Origin: Taudactylus pleione
Taxonomy: Eukaryota > Chordata > Amphibia > Anura > Myobatrachidae
Assembly (NCBI GenBank): GCA_031769625.1
Contig: JAUIMM010000115.1
Coordinates: 17,066,501 to 17,130,500 of the forward strand
Length of the DNA stretch: 64,000 bases
Direction: 5' to 3'
Below, in pieces: positions 23,068-33,844 of this stretch. The translations under genes were made by a program, and so were the position numbers. The notes under the pieces are model-generated. The model made no database searches, had not been told where the DNA came from, and saw only the letters and a list, made by a program, of their open reading frames with translations. The first letter of the stretch is position 1. Each line of letters starts with the position of its first letter.

Positions 23068-23068
23068 T
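23013..23068. repeat. AT microsatellite
   Basis: A continuous TA dinucleotide run of about 50 bases. Confidence 0.95.
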
Positions 23069-23636
23069 ATTGGCACTTAGATCTGCAGTGGTTAGGAAAT
23101 TTCTTTCCCTCTGTTAATAAAATTATGGATTGGTTTTCATGTTTATAGTTTTTTACTGCTGTCCTTTATTTTCTATAAAGTGTAATTAAAAAAAATAATA
23201 CAATTCAGTGATAATAGTAATAATCACATACAAGATACAGATTTGTGACTGGTAGTTATGTGTTTGGCCCTGAGAAGCTATCACTAGTAAGCAGCACTGA
23301 TACAGCTGGACCACTTTAGTCAATGTATATTTGCCAACTCTCCCTGATTGTCAGGGAGACTCCCTGAAATAGTAGAGTCTAGCAATTTCCCTGATTACAC
23401 CTTATCCCCATTATGTAGCTGTTATATACTTGGAAAAAGTATATAACAGCGTTAAAAGTGCCATTTCCCTACATTGGTTATAAGGCACGATGATACCTAT
23501 GACTACATGAATTTTCATATAAGGGTTCTCTTCCTCTTTCTTCCACTTATATGGAACCCATTGTAAAACACAATACCTGAGCAATCCCTTAGAAGTATCA
23601 GTGTGTTTTCATCAACAGATACTGTAGATATTACTA
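23069..23636. other. Intron, nothing recognised
   Basis: AT-rich sequence. A short palindrome TATATACTTGGAAAAAGTATATA occurs near 23425 (split by a loop), otherwise nothing. Confidence 0.35.
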
Positions 23637-24021
23637 ATGCTGGCCATACACGCTACAATTATCGGGACGATCCGCCCCCGATAATTGTAACGTGTGGGGG
23701 GGCGACCGAGGGTTAAATATTGCTCGGTCGGGCATGCCGGATTGTCCAGCATGCCCGTCCGATGCGATATTTCCCGGTAAACTGTCGGCCGCATCGGGCA
23801 GTGTATGCCCAGCCGCGGCCGACAGACAGACATTTCCTGTGTTCCTTCCTACGAAAGGAAAAGGGAAATGTCTCCTTCCCCGGGGGTGGAGCGCGGATGT
23901 CGGGCTGATACACTGTGAGAGAAATCTCAGTGTATGCCGGCGACATCTGCGGCTGGCAGGCTGCCAGATAAAGTGTCTGTCGGTCTGACAGACATTTTAT
24001 CTGGCCGTGTATGCCCAGCAT
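23637..24021. mobile_element. MITE ending ATGCTGGCCATACACG
   Basis: The left end ATGCTGGCCATACACGCTAC faces the right end GGCCGTGTATGCCCAGCAT. Internal palindromes include ACAATTATCGGG...CCCGATAATTGT and AAACTGTCGGCCGC...GCGGCCGACAG. A second, AT-richer member is at 58124-58442. Confidence 0.75.
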
Positions 24022-24478
24022 AACTGCTTTGGGGCTTGTTTAAATTTGGATGTAAGTCAATTTTATGACACACCTCTCAGATGTAGCTGTACACGTCCAC
24101 TTTACCACCGCGCTCATAGGTGTTGCTTTCACAATCTCCCTGACATGCTTTTTCAAAAGTAGGCAATTATGATTCAATGGCAGGATCGTTATTTCTGCAC
24201 ACATTTCTCACCTGAATGTTTATGCAAAGATCTGCTGTGTGACTGATGCTACATACTCTAGAACACTGAGACCCAATAAATAGTTGCACAGAACTAATTG
24301 CAACAATAAAGGTAGCCCCACCTTCCTGTCAAAGCCAGTCCTAATCTGTACAAACAAGAGCAGACTAGAGGGCAGTTGCTTCCCTTTCTAGTCATCATCT
24401 AAAATATAGTAGGTTGATTTGCTATTATCTTCCAGAAGTTGACTGTAATCAACAATTATACTACAATCATAAATGTAC

Positions 24479-24481
<3 letters not shown>
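24022..24481. other. Intron, nothing recognised
   Basis: No paired ends or coding similarity. Confidence 0.35.

Positions 24482-24515
<34 letters not shown>
24482..24515. repeat. AT microsatellite
   Basis: TA dinucleotide run. Confidence 0.9.
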
Positions 24516-24516
<1 letters not shown>

Positions 24517-24632
24517 GTTCTTGATAAAAGTCATGTTGGACTGAAACGTTGAACAAGCAGACAAAGGTGTCATATGGATTCTTTTTTTACAAAGACCCTA
24601 GGGTGCCGCATATCTAATTGACTGTGTTGTGT
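24516..24632. repeat. Possible Penelope-like retroelement end
   Basis: The stretch CTTGATAAAAGTCATGTTGG followed by ACTGAAACGTTG resembles the conserved end of vertebrate Penelope-like elements, where a CTGATGAAG...GAAACG hammerhead-like core is typical. Here the core is altered and only about 100 bp is present between two TA microsatellites. This is recognition from memory and remains uncertain. Confidence 0.4.
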
Positions 24633-24633
24633 A

Positions 24634-24716
24634 TATATATATATATACACTCGTGTGTATATATATATATATATATGCGTGTGTGTGTATGTATATATAT
24701 ATATATATATATATAT
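24634..24716. repeat. TA and TG microsatellite
   Basis: TA runs separated by CACTCGTGTG and GCGTGTGTGTGTATG. A similar TA-ACACTCGTG-TA arrangement appears at 27980-28040 on the other side of the large element, in inverted layout. Confidence 0.9.
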
Positions 24717-26706
24717 TAGGGGTGTGCACCGGACACTTTTCGTGTTTTGTGTTTTGGTTTTGGATCTGGATCTTTCTTCGTGTTTTGGATCTGGATTGGT
24801 TTTGCCAAAACCACCCTTCCGTGTTTTGGGTTCTGGGTTTTGTGTTTTGGATCTGGATTTTTTCTTAAAAAATAAAAAAAAAACGCTAAAATCACATAAA
24901 TGGGCCTTTTTTTGTTCCTACGCTATTAATAACCCCAATAACATTAATTTCCACTCATTTCCACTCTATTCTGAACACCTCACACCTCACAATATTGTTT
25001 TTAGGCCAAAAGGTTGTACCGAGGAAGCTGGATGACTATGCTAAGCGACACAAGGGGGCGGCACAAACACGTGGCCCATCTAGGAGTGGCACTGCAGTGG
25101 CAGACAGGAAGCCAATCAGCGTTATGGTGCCCATTTGCATGTAGCACGAACCCGGGAGATCCGTGCTACATGCATCTGTGTGATTGGCACAGAGCAATGA
25201 CAGGTCCGTGAGACCCGTCTGTGCTGCTGTGGTAAAAAAAAAAAAAAAAAACCTGTGTAAAAAAAGAAAAAAATGGCGTGCACCCCCCCAAAAAAGAGCA
25301 ACCAGCCCCGGGCATTAGTAACCCAGTGCTGGGTGTGCTTAAATACAGGGGACAAATGACGTAGGGGTCCCCTGTACTTAAGCACAACCAGCACCGGGCT
25401 AGTCAGAACCAGCGCTGGTTGCCAAAATACGGGGGACAAACGACGTAGGGGTCCCCTGTATTCTGCGCAACCAGCTCTGGGCTCTGATCCGGTCCTGGTT
25501 CTGGAAATATAGGGGACAAAAAATGAGTAGGGTTCCCCTGTATGTTCCAGAACCAGCACTGGACTTTTTCTAGCGGGGGGCTGATGCCACAGCCAGGGGA
25601 GCCCTTTCACCGGGCCCCCCAGCCGCAGCATCAACCCTGACCGCTAGTCAGCCCAGGCCGGGGATCCCTGGAGAGCTGGGGACCCCCCCAATAAAGGGGT
25701 CACCCTCTCCAGGGCACCCCAGGCCCAGGCTGATAGCCCGGGGCTATCCCCGCCACCCCTGGTGGCGGTGGGTGGCGGGTTGATTGTGTGGTGTGGTGTA
25801 AATAAAGAATATCAAACATTGTCTTTACAAGTAGAACTGCAAGTCCCAGCTAGCCTGCCCCGCATGCTGGTACTTGGAGAACCACAAGTACCAGCATGCA
25901 GGGCATTAAGGGCCCACTAGTACCTGTAGTTCACCTGTAAAAAAAATGTTTAAAAAAACACAGGACACACACACCGTGACAGTATAAGTTTATTAAACAT
26001 ACATACACACACACACATGTACACATACTCACCTATGTAACCTGTAGCATCGGTCCACTTGTCCGGTAAAGTATCCCTAGGGGACCTGTGAAAAAAAACA
26101 TACTCACCATCTCCTATGCGAGGTTCTGTCCTCTTCGTTCCAAAGTAGGCATCCCCGGACTTGGCAAAAAAAAAAAACGAAAACGCGATCCACGAACTTA
26201 GTACCGTTCTATAGAACGGTACTTCCCGAATGAGAGCTTAGCGGCGGGGTATCACCATGGAAACCCCGCTGCTAAGCGTTCATTGGCTGAGAGAGGTCAT
26301 CTCCCGTCTCTCAGCCAATGAACGGCTCCCTCCATTGTAGTCAATGGTGGGAACCGCAGGGTAAATTTAATAACCTTGCGGCTCCCAGCATTGACTACAA
26401 TGGAGGGAGCCGTTCATTGGCTGAGAGAGACGGGAGATGGCCTCTCTCAGCCAATGAACGCTTAGCAGCGGGGTTTCCATGGTGATACCCCGCCGCTAAG
26501 CTCTCATTCGGGAAGTACCTAAGTTCGTGGATCGCGTTTTCGTTTGTTTTTTTTTGCCAAGTCCGGGGATGCCTACTTTGGAACGAAGAGGACAGAACCT
26601 CGCATAGGAGATGGTGAGTATGTTTTTTTTCACAGGTCCCCTATGGATACTTTACCGGACAAGTGGACCGATGCTACAGGGTTACATAGGTGAGTATGTG
26701 TACATG

Positions 26707-26737
<31 letters not shown>

Positions 26738-27979
26738 TTAATAAACTTATACTGTCACGGTGTGTGTGTCCTGTGTTTTTTTTAAACATTTTTTTACAGG
26801 TGAACTACAGGTACTAGTGGGCCCTTAATGCCCTGCATGCTGGTACTTGTGGTTCTCCAAGTACCAGCATGCGGGGCAGGCTTGCTGGGACTTGCAGTTC
26901 TACTTGTAAAGACAATGTTTGATATTCTTTATTTACACCACACCACACAATCAACCCGCCACCCACCGCCACCAGGGGTGGCGGGGATAGCCCCGGGCTA
27001 TCAGCCTGGGCCTGGGGTGCCCTGGAGAGGGTGACCCCTTTATTGGGGGGGTCCCCAGCTCTCCAGGGATCCCCGGCCGGGGCTGACTAGCGGTCAGGGC
27101 TGATGCTGCGGCTGGGGGGCCCGGTGAAAGGGCTCCCCTGGCTGTGGCATCAGCCCCCCGCTAGAAAAAGTCCAGTGCTGGTTCTGGAACATACAGGGGA
27201 ACCCTACTCATTTTTTTCCCCTGTATTTCCAGAACCAGGACCGGATCAGAGCCCAGAGCTGGTTGCGCAGAATACGGGGGACCCCTACGTCGTTTGTCCC
27301 CCGTATTTTGGCAACCAGCTCTGGTTCTGACTAGCCCGGTGCTGGTTGTGTTTAAGTACAGGGGACCCCTATGTCGTTTGTCCCCTGTATTTAAGCACAC
27401 CCAGCACTGGGTCACTAATGCCCGGGGCTGGTTGCTCTTTTTTTTGGGGGGGGGCACGCCATTTTTTTCTCTTTTTACACAGGTTTTTTTTTTTTTATTT
27501 ACCACAGCAGCACAGACGGGTCTCACGGACCCGTTAGTGCTCTGTGTCAATGACACAGATGCAAGTAGCACGGATCTCCTGGTCCGTGCGTGCATCTGTG
27601 TCATTGAAATACACAGCAGCACAGACGGGTCTCACTGACCCATCTGTGCTCTGTGTCACTGTCAATCACACAGATGCATGTAGCACGGATCTCACGAGTC
27701 CGTGCTACATGCAAATGAGCACCATAATGCTGATTGGCTGAGAGCCGTGACAGACGGCTCTGTCAGCCAATCAGCACTTTGCCCATTAAAGGCAAAGGCA
27801 TTTTTTTTTAAATGGCCGCTCGAGGCAAAACCTCGAGATCCGACAGCAGATCTCGATGTTTTGCCTCGGGAGAGGGATCCGGGGCAGACAGGGAGATCCG
27901 AGCTTGGGCTCGGATCGCCCCGGATCCCCGAAGTTCGGGTGGGTTCGGTTCTCAGGGAACCGAACCCGCTTATCCCTAA
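24717..27979. mobile_element. Large foldback element lodged in a TA microsatellite
   Basis: The outer ends TATTAGGGGTGTGC and GCTTATCCCTAATA are short inverted termini directly bordered by TA microsatellite on both sides. Between them the first 390 bp and last 240 bp are unrelated to each other. The central 2.6 kb is one long inverted repeat. No coding similarity is seen. The left outer part is rich in GTGTTTTGGTTTTGGATCTG words. Whether the whole is one transposon or an inverted duplication of a module is unresolved. Confidence 0.6.
25111..27740. repeat. 2.6-kb near-perfect inverted repeat, centre about 26366
   Basis: The left arm (25111-26365) and right arm (26368-27740) read as reverse complements almost throughout. 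Matching landmarks are CCAATCAGCGTTATGGTGCC (left) with its complement near 27720, the CCAGCACTGGACT/AGTCCAGTGCTGG pair, the CATTGGCTGAGAGA block, CA/TG microsatellites at 26010 and 26705, and the CGAACTTAGTACC/GGTACTTCC regions. The loop is only a few bases (AAATTTA). The right arm is longer because a segment of about 110 bp with ACAGACGGGTCTCAC is repeated there (27505-27545 and 27612-27650). Three GC-rich blocks match the module at 9980-10780. Confidence 0.9.
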
Positions 27980-28045
27980 TATATATATATATATATACAC
28001 ATACACTCGTGTATATATATAATATATATGTATATATTTAAAGAA
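27980..28045. repeat. TA microsatellite
   Basis: TA runs interrupted by ACACATACACTCGTG, bordering the right end of the large foldback element. Confidence 0.9.
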
Positions 28046-28949
28046 CAATGTAGACAGCGTAAAGATCAGGCATCATATTGCATGTAAAGAAGTGACAGAG
28101 GATTAAAAAATATAAAATGTATGAAATATAAAATGTGAGGCGATAATAAAGCATCGCAGCCTGAAGCCATCACACAGAAAATATACGAATTGTTCAAATA
28201 ATCATGTTATGCATTCTGAACGAAATTCTTTATTACATGCTACTGTAGCTTTACCACTAGGTGGCAGGAGAGACTTAGTGAAACATAAGCACATAAGAAG
28301 CACATACGGTAAGTATGATAATCCTATCACAAGAAAATATATATCTGTTGTTAATGCTTTAAAGGTATCTAGATAAATGTTAAAGGCATTGCTTTGTTTC
28401 AGGGATTCAGCCATTATAATTAGTGATACTTCTCTTTGACAGAAATGATCACAATACAATAGAAATGAGTTCTCCTTAAACACACATCTTCAATAAATCT
28501 GGAACTATAGGGTCTATAACATAGGATTTGGTATTTAGAAGGACGAAACTTCAGGACTTCGGAATGCAATGGTAATTAAAAGGCAGTGACAGGTATATGA
28601 ATAATTGTTTTGCTACAATAGTAATAAATTCATTGGCAGAAAACATTATTTAAAGAGTATTAATAAAACCAGTAAAGCCTGAGCTGTTTCTGTTTACAAT
28701 GTACAGTCATTACAGAAACCACCAATTCTGAAGAAATGTGATGCTCTTTCTTCTGCTTCTTGTCAGTTAACCCCATGCATATTGTAAATTACTTACTGCT
28801 ATGGGATGTAATGTGCAGTAGAACAATTGAAACTAGCACATTCTTAGTTACATTCATCTGGTCCAGGAAATCACAGAGTAATTAGGAGTGTATTGTAAAC
28901 TGACAATATATTCTCTAACACATTCTACAGCAAGGGGATTAAACTGGTT
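28046..28949. other. Intron, nothing recognised
   Basis: AT-rich sequence without paired ends or coding similarity. Confidence 0.4.
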
Positions 28950-29303
28950 GGGTACGGGATACCAGCACTCGGTATCCCGGCGGTTAGAATCCTGACCCTG
29001 GCATCCCAACTAGGTTAGGATACCGACACCTGTTGGTCAGTATCCTAACTCTCCCCCTCTCCCTACCCCTAACCCTCCCTCCCTGCTGCCTACTAACCTC
29101 CCCCGTAGTTCCAAAACCTAACCTCCACACCCCTGCACCCTAAACCTAACCCTCCCCCTGGTGCCTACCCTAACCCCAGTACTTATCGTCAGGGTGCCGG
29201 CAGTCGGGATGTCGGCGCCAGGATTCTGACAGGTGTCAGGATTCCGGCGCCAGCATTCTAAGCACCGGCATCCCAGCTGTCGGTATTATGACCGCATCCC
29301 GTA
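28950..29303. mobile_element. Foldback element with CCCTAACCC-like core, copy 3
   Basis: The left arm has GGTACGGGATACCAGCACTC and the right arm has GGTATTATGACCGCATCCCG. Many internal CGGNATCCCG/CAGGATTC words occur. The core at 29050-29175 is made of CCCTAACCCTCCC-like units, i.e. the opposite strand of copies 1, 2, 4 and 5. Confidence 0.65.
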
Positions 29304-29766
29304 TTCAGCATGTGGCCATCCAGCTGCTGTGTAAATACATATCCCAGCAGCCCCGGTCACAGTTTTGTTATTAGGGCTTGCTAAAAACTGTGGCAGGACC
29401 TGCTGGAATGTGTAATTCCACAACAGCTGGAGGGCCCGCATGTTAAATACCCCGCATGTTAGTACATTACAAGAAGCTTCTCGGGGGCAGTTTGCCTGTC
29501 AGTGCTTGGGAAATTTACATTCACAGTCGTACTCATATATATCTGATACATGTCTCTAGTAGTTCCAGAAAATGTCTCCAACTACTGACATTTAGGTTGA
29601 CAAAAGAGGTGAATATAGAAGACTATTATTAGCTTTAACATGCAATAAATGCAACATATGTTATTTTTAAAGAAATTGTAGGAGGCACTTAAAGTCCTTT
29701 AAAAAGGCCTCTTATGAGCAGGTTCATGCACAGTGAAGACAGCGTCATTTTACCAGTAGTACTGCC
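29304..29766. other. Intron, nothing recognised
   Basis: No supported feature. 29310-29460 has repeat-like phrases (CATGTGGCCATCCAGCTGCT; GGAGGGCCCGCATGTTAAAT), possibly an extension of the neighbouring element. Confidence 0.35.
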
Positions 29767-29769
29767 ATT

Positions 29770-30368
29770 GGGCCTGATTCAGAGCCGTTCGCTATTTGCG
29801 GTCGTTCGCTCAAAAACAAGGGGTGGCTAGTCAAATGATCCGTTCGCAAATTGCAGTCTGTTCACACCTCTAAGTCTGAACGAGCGAGCAAAACATACGC
29901 TCGTTTATTTGATAAAAACGCCCCCTGGCCGCACGCACCATACGTCATGTCCGCTATTTATTAGATTAATCGAGTACATCGTACAGCGTATGAACTGCTC
30001 GCTATTCTTGTGGTTGGTGTTTTCAACCGCTATTTTGCGAGCAGTTCTGAGTTAAAAAAAACCAAGTGATGTGGTCAATGACGCTGATGTATTAATTATG
30101 CACTCCCTTAAAACGCCCGTTTTGACCTTTAAGCACGCCTGCGTTCGGATTTCCACTCCCCGTTTTCAAGCACCTTCCCCTGTTACCACCCACATACGCC
30201 TCATTCTGTCACTCAAAATAGCAGGCACTCGCTATATAGCGAACAAACGATTTTCGGCCGCACTGACTGGTTCGCGCATGCGTACTAAAAACCGTACGCA
30301 TGCGCAGATGTGCGAACATCGCTCGGAACGAGCGTACTGCCGCTAGCGAGTGGCTCTGAATGAGGGCC
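29770..30368. mobile_element. GGGCC-terminus MITE, family A copy 2
   Basis: A 599-bp element with ends GGGCCTGATTCAGAGCCG and GAATGAGGGCC. The flanks ATT and CTT do not match exactly. It is very close in sequence to the copy at 43656, including the altered GAATGAG end. The roughly 91-codon frame from 30071 is open. Confidence 0.85.
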
Positions 30369-30583
30369 CTTGTCTTTTGTCTTCTGGGGGGGAATTTACT
30401 GAAGATTTTTTAAACTACTGTACATCTCTGGTAGTTCTGACCTTATGGATTTATTATTCAGTGGTTTGGTGAGTGATTCTCAAACGTCTGTCATTGTGTG
30501 GGGTGTACAAATGGCTAAATTGGCAGTTTCACAGAAATAGCCACAAAACTGCCTCTACCTGGCCAATCAGAAGATGAGGAGGG

Positions 30584-30962
30584 ATGTAGTCTGCATCCCG
30601 GCTTGCGGGATGCAGGCGTTCTAAATACCGGCCACGGAATCCCGACAGCGCCAGCATATCGGCTCCATTATCCCAACCCCCGGCATTCTAAAGGTAAGTA
30701 TCGGGGGTTAAGGGATGGTTAGGGTTAGGGACTAGGGGGAGGGTTAGGCACTAAGGGGGAGGGTTAGGTTTAGGGTGTAGGAAGGGGGAGATTAGGTTTA
30801 GGCACTAGGGAGGGAAGAGGTTAGGTTTAGGCACCGAGGTTGGAGGGTTAGGGTTAGTGGTAGTATACTTACCTACGGTATCGGGATTCTGACTGTCGGG
30901 ATGCCGCTGTCGGTATTCTGACACGCGTTATCCAGACTGTCAGGGACCCATACTCAACCCGA
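30584..30962. mobile_element. Foldback element with TTAGGG-like core, copy 4
   Basis: Arms with TGCATCCCGGCTTGCGGGAT and, on the right, GTCGGGATGCCGCTGTCGGT flank a GGGTTAGGCACTAAGGGGGA-type core at 30715-30865. Confidence 0.65.
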
Positions 30963-31700
30963 TGAGGAGGCACCATACATTTATTATTTGGGCAATAATT
31001 AGGTTTTGACAATGGTTGAAGAAAGCCTTATAATAACTTTATGGGGGCAATATTATTTGATAAATATATTAAGAGCCAAATTAAGGATGTGTTTATGACG
31101 GAGGAAACTATTTACTTATCATGTCACTATAAATGATGTTCACATAGTAAAATATTAATTGTTCCCCCAATATAAATACATTTTTTATTGTCCCTATTAG
31201 CAGTAATTTACTATTGTCAACTTTATTTAATAAATAAATAATATTTATCTAGTAATCTAATTGCTAATTAATTTGCTCCCCTAATACATTCATTAAATAA
31301 TGCTCCCCTAATATATTCATCAAATAATGTGGCCAACATTTACAGTGCATAGCCATGAAATAATCAATAAATGTTGCAACTCCATAAGAACCTTGTTCGA
31401 CACCAACTAACAATACTTAATATTGCCCTTTAATATAATTAAAATTTATTTTGCCTCCTGACATGTTGTCTCCTTAATCAATAAATAAGAATTCTGTATC
31501 AGACCTTATCTGCCACAACCACCTCATATTTTTCAGTGGTTTTGGTGATGGTTTTCCAATGGGAGTGTGTGTTTAGTGTCGATCTTTTACAATAGTTTTG
31601 CATTAAGTAAATCTGGTATTTTCAACACCGATGGGAAAACCACCCAATGGAAGCCTGTTTTTCAAAAGACGCTGTTTTTAATTTACCCTCAGGCCTCTAT
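30963..31700. other. Intron, nothing recognised
   Basis: AT-rich sequence, no supported feature. Confidence 0.35.
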
Positions 31701-31905
31701 GAGCTCAATCCAATCAGACGCGAGTCCCCACGTGGTACGAGTTAATGCGGCTATATGCCATACTTACAGTACCGCCGGACCCACGGATTTTTGTTCGCAG
31801 CCCCGTTGGTGCAAATCCAGGGTGGGATCAGGTCACGAGGGGGGCGAGTTGCAGTGGCCTTGCAACGGCAACTCGTCCCCTTCGCGGCTAATTAGTTTGA
31901 ACCCT
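31701..31905. mobile_element. Possible short MITE related to the 21905 element
   Basis: The left end GAGCTCAATCCAATCAGACG and right end CGGCTAATTAGTTTGAACCC are loosely complementary. The right part carries GAGTTGCAGTGG...GCAACGGCAACTC. Support is weak. Confidence 0.4.
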
Positions 31906-33038
31906 ACAAAGTCATCTATGAGGTTTTGATTTTACTAGAGAACAGAACGCTCCCCAACCTGATTTTGAAATGTATACTTTATTCAATCCTATAATAAAGT
32001 TGTCTGTGCTTTTTTAGTATAGCTATTTTCATTCATTCTCACAATCTAGCAAACTTACTGATATACTTATGTATAAATTGCTTTCTGCCTAAGTATTTTA
32101 AAATGACTCCTATTTTGCAGAACAGTGTAATAGTGTTTGCTATAAACAAGAATCAGACAAAAAAAGAACATATTGTATATTTTTCTGTTTGTTTTTTTGC
32201 AGTGCTTAAAGGGGATGCGCTTTCATCATTCACAATACATATGTCTTTCTTTAGCTACTTATGTGACGTAGTATAGATTTCTTTATATGTCACTCATCGT
32301 GACTTCGAATAATTACAGATCTTGTTTTCAGGACCATGTAAGAGCTTACACCACTCAAACCAATGCCCAATAACATATAGGCTGGGAAATATTGCCTATC
32401 ACTACTTGTTTATTGGAGACTCTACTAATAATACAAGATATCACATTAGCTCACTTTGTAAACATTTTAGTCACAATCTTTATCACAGTCTTAATCTGGC
32501 CCTAATTTATATGTGGTCTAAACTTGCCGAAATCTCCACATGCATTAAAGTGGCAACCTGCAGCACTGCAGTCCCTATAGAATTATGTGGGGCTGCAATG
32601 TACCGTAATGCACTAAGTTCTGGAAAACAAAACTTTCTGGAGCTTGGATCAATGGATGGCGTATCCTTTAGAAGCCTATGGACTTCTTACCATAGAACTC
32701 CCCAGAGAGGCATCTGATGGATCCCTTTCTGACCCCATTATTAGCTTTAGCCTTTGTGGTCAGGGGTAGTAATCTAACCCTAATTCATATTACAGATCCA
32801 TGGTTGATTCAGACCCCATTGGATTATGACCTCTTCCTCAATGGACACCGACATCCTATACTTTAGTTCGGTATAATGAAAATCGTGACAGATCCAAGTC
32901 TTTCTTTTGTTGATATGTGTGTACTATCATGTAGCTGGTCACATTTGAGATGAGCTGTTCTTGGCCTGCTTTTAACAGATAATTCACATACACAACAATA
33001 ATAAAGAGTTTATTTACTATGTATTTGTGGTAGTAGAT
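31906..33038. other. Intron, nothing recognised
   Basis: A 131-codon frame at 32322-32717 has no recognisable domain or splice context and is treated as chance. Confidence 0.35.
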
Positions 33039-33041
33039 ACT

Positions 33042-33642
33042 GGGCCTGATTCAGAGCCGGACGCTATTTGCGCTCGCTCGTTCAGAAAAAGGGGCCGGAT
33101 ATTTAAATAGAGCGCTCGCTCTTTGCGGTCTGTTGAAGCCTCTATGTCTGCGCGAGCTAACGAAATATGCGCTCACTATTTTGAAAAAAAAACGCCCCCT
33201 AGCCGTTCGCATCATACGTCATCTCCGCTATTTATTAGATTAATCGAGTACATCGAAAGGCGTCTGAACTGCTCGCAGTGCTTGTGGTAGTATTCTCCTA
33301 CTGCAATCATGCGAACAGTTCAGGCTAAGAGACAACCAAGTGATGTGGCCGATGACGCTGCTTTGTTAATTATGCACACCCTTAAAACGCCCGTTTTGAC
33401 CGTTTGGCACACCTGCGTTCGGATCTCCACTCCCCGTTTTCAAGCACCTTCCCCTGTTACCACCCACAAACGCCTCATCCTGTCACTCAAATTAGCAGGC
33501 ACTCACTATTTTGCGAACACACGATTTCCGACCGCAATGACTGGTTGGCACATGAGCATTACGACCCATATGCATGCGCAGATGTGCGAACATCGCTCGG
33601 AGCAAACGAGCGGCCGCTTACGAGCGGCTCTGAATCAGGCAC
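33042..33642. mobile_element. GGGCC-terminus MITE, family A copy 3
   Basis: The ends GGGCCTGATTCAGAGCCG and CGGCTCTGAATCAGGCAC are flanked by perfect ACT duplications (33039-33041, 33643-33645). It is more diverged than the other family A copies, but the shared core and the open frame downstream of 33309 persist. Confidence 0.87.
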
Positions 33643-33844
33643 ACTGCTTCTGCCCAAAAGCATTTATTCAGGTCAGCATCTTTTAGCATTGGTCCTGATT
33701 CAGAGTTGTATGCAAATCCGATGGTTTGAGTATATCTCCAATAGCAGGGGGAAAGCCCATGTACAGGACCCATTCTGCGCATGTGCAGATTGGGCAGCTC
33801 CTGCGAGATTGCTCGCAGTGCTCCAAATCGTTTGGGGCATTCTT

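Noticed and set aside
24516..24632. Functional hammerhead ribozyme
   Set aside because: The stretch resembles a Penelope-like end, but the expected CTGANGA core is changed and no complete three-stem structure could be drawn.
32322..32717. A 131-codon + strand frame
   Set aside because: No similarity to a known protein, no splice signals or conservation evidence. Length is possible by chance in a 64-kb window.
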